The notes under the pieces were generated by a model. That model was given only the letters and a program-made list of their open reading frames with translations, was not told the DNA's origin and searched no databases. A stretch of 59,357 bases of DNA from Photobacterium frigidiphilum (GTDB lineage Bacteria; Pseudomonadota; Gammaproteobacteria; Enterobacterales; Vibrionaceae), in the NCBI RefSeq assembly GCF_003025615.1, contig NZ_PYMJ01000036.1, positions 1-59,357 of the forward strand, given 5' to 3'. This document shows positions 53,206 to 59,357 of the stretch, in pieces. Position 1 is the first letter of the stretch, and the number at the start of each line of letters is the position of its first letter. A program made the translations under genes and the position numbers.

Positions 53206-53964
53206 CTAGATATAGTTATGAATTATATCGTCGAGTTTACCTGTGCTTTTTAATGTTTTAAGGCGTTCATTGATAAAGGCTTGTATATCTGCATCCATTT
53301 TTGGATCAAAGGCGAGGTAAATTGGATAGTCTGGAATCACACTGCTGAAGGATTGCACTCGATAGGCGTCGGTGTTTAATTTTTGTTGGCTGAGGTTGTA
53401 TTTAATACGTGATTGCATTTCAACAAAAGCCGTCTCTCCTGGTAGTTTTTTTATGACACGAAATGCTGCTTTGTAGTCTTTAACTCTCAATTCCTCGACG
53501 TTGCCATTGTCAAAGTAAGGAACAAGTTGAGGGTAGTTAAAACCATGAAGAAGAACGATAACTTTCTCATCCATATCTTTCATCGAGTTGAAGTCAAACG
53601 TGTTATTCATACTTGTAACGAGTGAATGCTTAACATTATAAATAGGCATCTCCGATAGGTTTTCGGCTTGAACGCCTCCCCAATTAGGACTGCCATAGGT
53701 TATCCAATTCGCTTCGCCACCTTGTTCTAATAAAGATATCATTCGGTTAAAAGGGTAAACATGGTAATCGATATCGTATTTACTGCCGTTAAATACCGCT
53801 TTTACAATATCTGTCACTATTCCTTTGTGTGTTTTATCTGGTGATTCAATTTGGAACGGAGTGGCTTGTTTTGCGATAACGTAATAATTAATTGTCTCAG
53901 ATGATGCTTGAAAACTGGCACAACTTAACATTATTGCGGTTGATATAGAAAAAAGTCCTTTCAT
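53206..53964 (-). CDS. Periplasmic solute-binding protein (SBP_bac_3-like)
   Basis: A 252-residue protein with a signal peptide (to FQASSE, about residue 22). The opening YYVIAKQATPFQIESPDKTHKGIVTDIVKAVF and the later YPIYLAFDPKMDADIQAFINERLKTL match the amino-acid-binding SBP_3 fold, although similarity is modest. No transporter permease gene is near. It diverges from a hybrid histidine kinase gene (54044), which suggests it feeds a sensor rather than a transporter. AAGGATG precedes the ATG. Confidence 0.78.
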   Translation of the reverse strand: MKGLFSISTAIMLSCASFQASSETINYYVIAKQATPFQIESPDKTHKGIVTDIVKAVFNGSKYDIDYHVYPFNRMISLLEQGGEANWITYGSPNWGGVQAENLSEMPIYNVKHSLVTSMNNTFDFNSMKDMDEKVIVLLHGFNYPQLVPYFDNGNVEELRVKDYKAAFRVIKKLPGETAFVEMQSRIKYNLSQQKLNTDAYRVQSFSSVIPDYPIYLAFDPKMDADIQAFINERLKTLKSTGKLDDIIHNYI

Positions 53965-54043
53965 TTTACATCCTTATCTTAACTATCCCTGTGAAGTGGC
54001 TATTATTATGGTAGTAGAATAACAATAAGATGCGAGTTTAAGG

Positions 54044-56596
54044 ATGAATGAGACGTATCGCAATATGTACAAAAAGAAAAAAATCGGATTAGCAAAGCAG
54101 CTTCTGTTTTTTATCTTACTTATGAGTACAGTGTTCACCTTAATTATTACAGGGCTGAATTTATACCGTGATTATAAGGAAGATTTAGCGAGTATCGATG
54201 AACGAATGACACAAATTGAAGGCAGCTTTTTATCAAGCCTTACCGCGAGTTTGTGGGTGGAGGATCGTGAACTATTACTGACGCAGGCTGAAGGTATAAT
54301 GCATTTGCCTAGCATTCATTATCTATCGATTATAGATTCTGACGGTACTGTTGTTCAGTTAGGCAGCGAATTACAGGAATATAAACACGAAAAAGTGTGG
54401 GAGATGCAACATACTGTTGGCAAAAGGCAGTACACGTTAGCTACGCTTACGGTTCAATCTGATCTGTACACTGTTTATCAAGGGTTGTTTGATAAGTTTA
54501 TTTTTCTATTGGTTTCTCAAACGATCAAAATCTTCTTGTTCGCTATTTTCATCTTGTATTTTGCTTATCGTATCGTTGTACGGCCACTTACGTTGATGTC
54601 TTTGGCTGTCAGTAATTTTGATGATGATAAAGTACCACAGCGTATTAATTTAGAAGGCAGGCGTTTTGATGATGAAATATCGACGCTAACTGAAACATAT
54701 AATAGTTCTGTTAACCGAATAAGAGATCATTACGAAGAACTTGAATTAGCAAGAGAGGAAGCTGAAGAAGCTAACCGTAAGAAAAGTGAGTTCTTGGCAA
54801 ACATGAGCCACGAAATTAGAACACCAATGAATGGGATTATTGGCTTATCATCTTTATTGCAAGAGATGGACATGCCAAAAGACCAAAAAGAATATATCCA
54901 GATGTTAAATATATCGTCTCTTTCATTACTTGATTTGATCAATGACATTCTCGATTTCTCTAAAATTGAAGCAGGGCGTTTAGAGTTAGAACATACATCG
55001 CTGAATTTGTTTGAATTGAATAAAGAAGTGGAATCTATATTCTTAGTAAAAGCGTCAGAAAAAAGTATTGCCTTCCAATGCTCTATTGATAAACGTATAC
55101 CACCAATGTTGCTTGGTGATGCAACTCAACTTCGACAAGTGCTGAATAATTTAGTGAGTAATGCCATTAAATTTACCCATACAGGCTATGTTCACCTTCA
55201 TACTCAATTAGAAACAGATACGGATACTGAAACAACAATACGATTTGAAGTAATAGACAGTGGTATTGGTGTTTCAGCAGATAAGCATGAAGCTGTGTTT
55301 GATAAGTTTCAACAAGCTGATGGTAGTACTACGCGTAAATACGGTGGTACAGGGTTAGGTTTATCGATTTGTCGTCAAATAGTTCATTTGATGGGGGGAG
55401 AGATAAAGATAAGCAGTGAAGTAGATAAGGGTAGCACCTTTTACTTTACGATAACGTTTGAAAAAAATGTATTAGTGTCGGCTTCGTTGGAAGACAGTAA
55501 AGCACTATCGGAGATATCCGTTTTACTGGTCGATGATAGTATGCTGAATATGCGGATCACTTCTGCTCAGTTAAACAATTTCGGCGCTAAATCGACCTGT
55601 TGTGACGATGCGACACAAACAATCGATATTGTTAAGCAAGCTATTGCGAATCAAAGCCCGTTTGATTTAGTTATCATTGATAAAATTATGCCACACCTTG
55701 ATGGTTTTGAACTGGCACAATTACTGACTAAAGAATTGGGTCTGGATTGTCCTCGCATGATGATGATTTCTGCTGGCCCTCAGATGGGCGATGATCTAAA
55801 GGCGAAACAAGCTGGCATTTTAGCGTGTTTATCGAGACCGTATAAAGAAAGCAATCTAAAGTGGACGGTTAAGCGCGTTATTATGATGACTTCAGATGAA
55901 GTCATTGCGATTCCTCTAAATTGTAAACGGAGTCTAAACGGTACAGAGGCATCTCAGGCGTTAAGCAATGCAACATCACCAGTCATGACACCTGAAATGA
56001 CAACACCTGAAAATTTTTTACAATCAGTACACCATGCCAACATGCCTCAAGCGAGTGAAATTAATTTCTTACCGAAGTCGAATGCCGAGGTCAAAAAAGC
56101 AAGCTCACCTGAAGAATCTGGTGTAATAACAAATGATTCAACTGCTGCTTTAACCCGTGAATTGGACCCTGAAGCATCAACACCAAGAGCGAAAGTTTTG
56201 GTGGTTGAAGATGCTGTTGTGAACCAAAAAGTGGCAAAAATGATGCTTGAAAAGTTGGGTGTTGAAGTCATGATTGCAAGTAACGGTCAAATTGGTGTCG
56301 ATATGTATCAAAAACATGATTTTGATATGATATTTATGGATTGTCAGATGCCAGTTCTTGATGGTTTTGGGGCGACAAAAGCAATACGAAATCTTGAACA
56401 AAATGCATCACGCATTCCTATTATTGCTTTAACGGCAAATGTTGTTAAAGAAGAAAAGGATAAATGCTATGAAGCAGGAATGGATGACTTTGTGTCTAAA
56501 CCGGTAAGCAAAAAAGTATTATCAGCGGTGCTGGAGAAACATTTGGCTATAGTTCTTTTAGCGAAAAAAGAAAACGCCATAAAGAAAAATACCTAG
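54044..56596 (+). CDS. Hybrid sensor histidine kinase with two receiver domains
   Basis: An 850-residue inner-membrane protein: helices at about 18-38 and 152-176 enclose a periplasmic domain of about 115 residues; a HAMP-like segment and coiled coil follow. HisKA has EFLANMSHEIRTPMNG with phospho-acceptor His256; HATPase has NNLVSNAIKF and TGLGLSIC. The first receiver (about 500-625, LLVDDS, VIIDKIMPHLDGF) and second receiver (about 707-825, VVEDAVVNQ, FMDCQMPVLDGF) both keep the Asp. No HPt domain is present, so a separate HPt protein is expected. The output is unknown. Confidence 0.93.
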   Translation: MNETYRNMYKKKKIGLAKQLLFFILLMSTVFTLIITGLNLYRDYKEDLASIDERMTQIEGSFLSSLTASLWVEDRELLLTQAEGIMHLPSIHYLSIIDSDGTVVQLGSELQEYKHEKVWEMQHTVGKRQYTLATLTVQSDLYTVYQGLFDKFIFLLVSQTIKIFLFAIFILYFAYRIVVRPLTLMSLAVSNFDDDKVPQRINLEGRRFDDEISTLTETYNSSVNRIRDHYEELELAREEAEEANRKKSEFLANMSHEIRTPMNGIIGLSSLLQEMDMPKDQKEYIQMLNISSLSLLDLINDILDFSKIEAGRLELEHTSLNLFELNKEVESIFLVKASEKSIAFQCSIDKRIPPMLLGDATQLRQVLNNLVSNAIKFTHTGYVHLHTQLETDTDTETTIRFEVIDSGIGVSADKHEAVFDKFQQADGSTTRKYGGTGLGLSICRQIVHLMGGEIKISSEVDKGSTFYFTITFEKNVLVSASLEDSKALSEISVLLVDDSMLNMRITSAQLNNFGAKSTCCDDATQTIDIVKQAIANQSPFDLVIIDKIMPHLDGFELAQLLTKELGLDCPRMMMISAGPQMGDDLKAKQAGILACLSRPYKESNLKWTVKRVIMMTSDEVIAIPLNCKRSLNGTEASQALSNATSPVMTPEMTTPENFLQSVHHANMPQASEINFLPKSNAEVKKASSPEESGVITNDSTAALTRELDPEASTPRAKVLVVEDAVVNQKVAKMMLEKLGVEVMIASNGQIGVDMYQKHDFDMIFMDCQMPVLDGFGATKAIRNLEQNASRIPIIALTANVVKEEKDKCYEAGMDDFVSKPVSKKVLSAVLEKHLAIVLLAKKENAIKKNT

Positions 56597-56625
56597 TTAA
56601 GCGAATGTATTCGCGATTGTCATAA

Positions 56626-56657
56626 AGACGAGGTCAATGTTGCCTCATCTTTTTTTT
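56626..56657 (+). terminator. Terminator of the hybrid kinase gene
   Basis: AGACGAGG at 56626-56633 pairs with CCTCATCT at 56643-56650 with one mismatch, followed by a T-run. Confidence 0.85.
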
Positions 56658-56684
56658 GAACATTAAACGTTTCTTTGGCCCGTT

Positions 56685-56969
56685 TTATGCCGTGTGTTCA
56701 CGTTTATACAAATTCACGATGATAGTTAGTGTATTAGCTTGGGTATCTTCAGATATATCTTTAATTGAATAGTAATCGATGGTTTTATGCGCAAGATATC
56801 TATCCACTAAGCTGGTTAGGCTATCGTTAATATCGCCCGTTATTTGGATGGTTTCAATTAACGCTAATTGTCCATATTGAGCTTCTGATTGAGGTATCAA
56901 TTCTGGCGCGGCTAACGTGGATAACGACGCGGTTATAAGTGTAAGGGATAGAGCTGCGCGCTTGATCAT
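56685..56969 (-). CDS. Small periplasmic protein, possibly YdgH/BhsA-like
   Basis: A 94-residue protein with a signal peptide (to STLAAPEL, about residue 22). The mature part (IETIQITGDINDSLTSLVDRYLAHKTIDYYSIKD, then TLTIIVNLYKR) has the strand-helix-strand rhythm and the LYK-type end seen in DUF1471 (YdgH/BhsA/McbA) proteins, but the match is weak. Those proteins are stress-induced. AAGAG precedes the ATG at 56969, which is preferable to the ORF start 57 nt earlier. Confidence 0.55.
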   Translation of the reverse strand: MIKRAALSLTLITASLSTLAAPELIPQSEAQYGQLALIETIQITGDINDSLTSLVDRYLAHKTIDYYSIKDISEDTQANTLTIIVNLYKREHTA

Positions 56970-57069
56970 TTTGGGTCTCTTGGAACGTGTATGGTCATAA
57001 ATTATAACGACTCCGATTTGAGTCAACTTAAGTCTGGCATGCTGGTGTTTTGATTTGTCAGCGTTAAGT

Positions 57070-57092
57070 CAAATTCAAATTCAAATTCAAAT
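57070..57092. repeat. Short hexamer tandem repeat
   Basis: CAAATT is repeated three times plus a partial copy. It lies between two minus-strand genes. Confidence 0.85.
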
Positions 57093-57124
57093 AAGATAGC
57101 GGTGTCTGCCTATACACATAATGG

Positions 57125-58606
57125 TTAATGGTGATTTTCATAGAGTTTATCTAGGGCAACAGATAAGCCATTTTCAGTCACAATACGAATATGGCTTTTA
57201 TTGATGTCTCGTGCGTTAGTGACGCCACAAGAGTGAGCTAAAAGCCCTATACCATAATGAATATATTTATTATAATTTGCGACTCTCTGGGTTTTATCTT
57301 GAACATTAAGACCTTGTTGTAAGCGTTTATTGTGCGTTGTAATACCCGTAGGGCATGTGTCTTTGTTACATTGAAGTGCTTGAATACAGCCTAACGCAAA
57401 CATATGTCCACGAGCTGAAACAACAAAATCCGCACCCAATGCAATTGCCCAAGCAACTTTTGAAGGGGTAATCAATTTACCAGAAGCAATGACTTTGATT
57501 TGTTCTTTTAAGTTATGTTTTTTCAAACGTTCCACGACCAGTGGTAAGCTTTCTTTTAAGGGTAATCCAACGTAATCCATTAAAGGTTGTGGTGCTGCAC
57601 CTGTGCCGCCATCGGCACTATCTATTGTAATAAAATCAGGCGCGCTATCTTTACCACGTTGCTCTATTTCATTTAATAGGTCATCAAACCAATCAATCGA
57701 GCCTATAACAGCTTTAAAACCAACAGGTTTCCCCGTCGTTTGTCGAATGAATGCAATCATGTCGAGTAGATCACCTGCACTCCTAATTTCTTTGTGTCCA
57801 TTAGGGCTTATCGAGTCATGTCCTTCTGGTATTCCTCTTATTTTTGCTATTTCGGCCGTCACTTTTCTACCTGGTAATATTCCGCCTTTTCCCGGCTTCG
57901 CACCTTGACTCATTTTGATTTCAAACATTTTTACTTCAGGGTGGGCTGCGATGTTTCTTAGCTTTTCTTCACTTAAATTTCCGTCTTCACCTCGTACACC
58001 ATATTTAGCAGTACCTATTTGAAATACGAGATCAGCTTTACCTTCTAGGTGGTAAGGGCTTAAACCGCCTTCACCTGTATTCATCCAACAACCAGCAAGA
58101 TGTGCCCCGTGTGATAAGGCTTGTACGGCAGGTTTTGATATCGCACCGAAACTCATTCCAGAAATATTAAAGATGGAACTGGTTGTATAAGGGAGTTGGC
58201 AATTTTCACCGATTGTAATCGGCGAGGGGGCAACCGCATCTTCTTCTAGGGTAGGAAATGCACAATTCATGAACATGATTGTACCCGCTGTATCTAGGTT
58301 ACGTGTTGAGCCAAAAGCGATTGTTCTATCGACGTTTTTTGCTGCTTTATAAACCCAGCTTCGTTCTGCTCGGTTAAAGGGCATTTCTTCTCTGTCCATT
58401 GCGAAGAAGTACTGACGAAAGAATTCACCTTGTTTTTCTAAAATATAGCGGAAACGGCCTATTACCGGATAATTGTGGCGAATGGCATGTTTATTCTGTT
58501 TAATATCAGAAAAGTAGAAGTAAATAACTAATAAAGCACCACTCCCAATCGTTAATATGAATAAACCAGATAAAAGATTAATACCAAATAGAATAATGTC
58601 GCTCAT
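57125..58606 (-). CDS. FMN-binding glutamate synthase family protein
   Basis: A 493-residue protein with an N-terminal helix (about residues 5-30) and a glutamate-synthase central/FMN barrel: FNISGMSFGAISKPAVQALSHGA, MSQGAKPGKGG, ITIDSADGGTGAAPQPLMD and a cysteine-rich CIQALQCNKDTCPTGI segment. It lacks the amidotransferase domain of GltB. In glutamate synthase this region binds FMN and a 3Fe-4S cluster. The membrane anchor and lack of a GltD partner make its reaction uncertain; it may reduce an unknown substrate. GGAG precedes the ATG. Confidence 0.9.
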   Translation of the reverse strand: MSDIILFGINLLSGLFILTIGSGALLVIYFYFSDIKQNKHAIRHNYPVIGRFRYILEKQGEFFRQYFFAMDREEMPFNRAERSWVYKAAKNVDRTIAFGSTRNLDTAGTIMFMNCAFPTLEEDAVAPSPITIGENCQLPYTTSSIFNISGMSFGAISKPAVQALSHGAHLAGCWMNTGEGGLSPYHLEGKADLVFQIGTAKYGVRGEDGNLSEEKLRNIAAHPEVKMFEIKMSQGAKPGKGGILPGRKVTAEIAKIRGIPEGHDSISPNGHKEIRSAGDLLDMIAFIRQTTGKPVGFKAVIGSIDWFDDLLNEIEQRGKDSAPDFITIDSADGGTGAAPQPLMDYVGLPLKESLPLVVERLKKHNLKEQIKVIASGKLITPSKVAWAIALGADFVVSARGHMFALGCIQALQCNKDTCPTGITTHNKRLQQGLNVQDKTQRVANYNKYIHYGIGLLAHSCGVTNARDINKSHIRIVTENGLSVALDKLYENHH

Positions 58607-59260
58607 AAATTGCTCCGTAATATCCCTATCGCATGCATAAACTCATGCTATATGGGTAGATATCTAATAACGTTAGTAGATAAGAAAGGAGCATGGCAGA
58701 AAAATTTCATGAATATAAAGCTCCACTTTTATTAAAAGTAGCCAACAACGTTAATACCTAATCTGCTGAAAGAATGCTGAGGGTTTGTACACTACATCTT
58801 CACACATTAGCGTCAAATACCGATTCTTGTTTTTAATGAAAGCCATTATGTTACGTATTTATAATTAATTTTTACTTTTTTTTTATGTGAAATATTCTTT
58901 TTAGGTATGACGAGCTGGTGGTTGTAAATCAACCATAAATGGAATGAATACGTAATAAAGTGAAGGTTGTTGCGACTTTGTTGCATTGAATCCTCCTGTG
59001 ATGTCTAAATATAATGATATTTATTCGCGATAGAAAAAAACATAGCTAACACTTAAAGGGCGTTAATTGTACAGCTGGTGTGTTTGTTAACTCGCTGTCA
59101 ATTAAGGGGTATTTAATTACCTAAACAAAACAATTAGAAATGCAGTTGTGTTTTGAAGGTAAGAAAGCTCTTTTTTTACGTAAAAAGCTGAAGAAACATG
59201 CATGAAAAAGAAGGCAACTCGAATTTATATTTTTTTTGACCATAACGTGGAGAGATAACA
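58607..59260. other. Long upstream region at the right edge
   Basis: About 650 nt of AT-rich sequence. A small 6-bp hairpin (TGGTTG/CAACCA) lies near 58919-58935. A 22-codon ORF at 58693 has AGGAG only 1 nt before its ATG and is not convincing. The length suggests complex regulation of the gene at 59261. Confidence 0.4.
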
Positions 59261-59357
59261 ATGCAAAAGGGATTGAACCTGAGCAAAATAGCTTGTGCTA
59301 TTACAGGTATGTTGATGGCAGGAATCGCCTCTACCGCTTACGCAGCGCCAACGCATG
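59261..59357 (+). CDS. Start of a secreted protein, cut by the window edge
   Basis: The first 32 codons encode a signal peptide, MQKGLNLSKIACAITGMLMA, continuing through GIASTAYAAPTH to the window end. GGAGAG precedes the ATG at good spacing. The cleavage site is probably after AYA. The mature protein is not visible, so no function can be given. Confidence 0.7.
   Translation, partial: MQKGLNLSKIACAITGMLMAGIASTAYAAPTH

Noticed and set aside
58693..58761. 22-codon ORF (MAEKFHEYKAPLLLKVANNV)
   Set aside because: AGGAG ends only 1 nt before the ATG, too close for efficient initiation.
1..59357. tRNA, rRNA, CRISPR, prophage, integron or complete insertion sequence
   Set aside because: I read both strands for clover-leaf-like segments, spaced direct repeats, transposase and integrase motifs and found none; a tRNAscan-SE, CRISPR and IS search would be needed to be sure.

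Overview
The window is about 59 kb of a moderately AT-rich gammaproteobacterial chromosome and most likely comes from the Vibrionaceae, probably Photobacterium or a close Vibrio relative. This is an inference from gene content: a secDF pair without yajC but preceded by a VemP-like arrest peptide, many methyl-accepting and two-component proteins, an ovothiol synthase, a TAXI-TRAP transporter, and long intergenic gaps with a dispersed TATACCCAAG-ended repeat. The gene order (transport, regulation, small secreted proteins, no ribosomal or tRNA genes) looks like an accessory, secondary-chromosome type region. No rRNA, tRNA, CRISPR array, prophage or complete insertion sequence was seen.

Layout. 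0.1-2.4 kb: BrnQ amino-acid carrier with a structured leader, and a YjjG-type nucleotidase. 2.6-6.9 kb: a NADAR-GTP cyclohydrolase II fusion, a small outer-membrane barrel, a NupC nucleoside transporter behind a pseudoknot-capable leader, and a small secreted protein whose stop codon lies in a heptamer tandem repeat. 7-10 kb: beta-hydroxyacid dehydrogenase, a SphA-like outer-membrane protein and an EF-hand protein. 10.2-13.9 kb: vemP-like gene, secD and secF, where the last codons of vemP can pair with the secD start region. 14-20.5 kb: secreted hydrolase, small proteins, YfcZ-family protein, TAXI-TRAP transporter. 20.7-28.2 kb: RecQ helicase, two divergent chemotaxis receptors, acyl-CoA synthetase. 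28.5-35 kb: YkuD transpeptidase, a TetR-type regulator and a TolC-HlyD-permease-permease operon with no ATPase gene. 35-41.7 kb: LysR with a YdcZ-type exporter pair, CreA, AraC with an EamA exporter, small proteins and a DUF2157-like membrane protein. 41.7-51.2 kb: MscS channel, META lipoprotein, DUF1289-CWC protein, OvoA, LhgO, two GNAT acetyltransferases and an SRPBCC protein. 51.2-53.2 kb: a gene-poor stretch with a 22-codon ORF beside three hairpins, a secreted 20-residue-repeat protein and a 266-bp MITE-like element. 53.2-59.4 kb: a periplasmic binding protein divergent from a hybrid histidine kinase, a small secreted protein, an FMN-binding glutamate-synthase-like protein, and the start of a secreted protein cut by the window edge.

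How the genes work together. The clearest functional unit is vemP-secD-secF. In Vibrio, VemP stalls its own translation when export is slow, which opens the secD ribosome-binding region; the pairing seen here (10848-10857 with 11127-11139) lies where a ribosome stalled at Gln200 would melt it. Other local units are regulator/transporter pairs (LysR with YdcZ, AraC with EamA, TetR with the efflux operon) and a binding protein/hybrid kinase pair that may form a sensory module. The leaders of brnQ and nupC and the 51.8-52.1 kb stretch are the best candidates for undescribed regulatory RNA.
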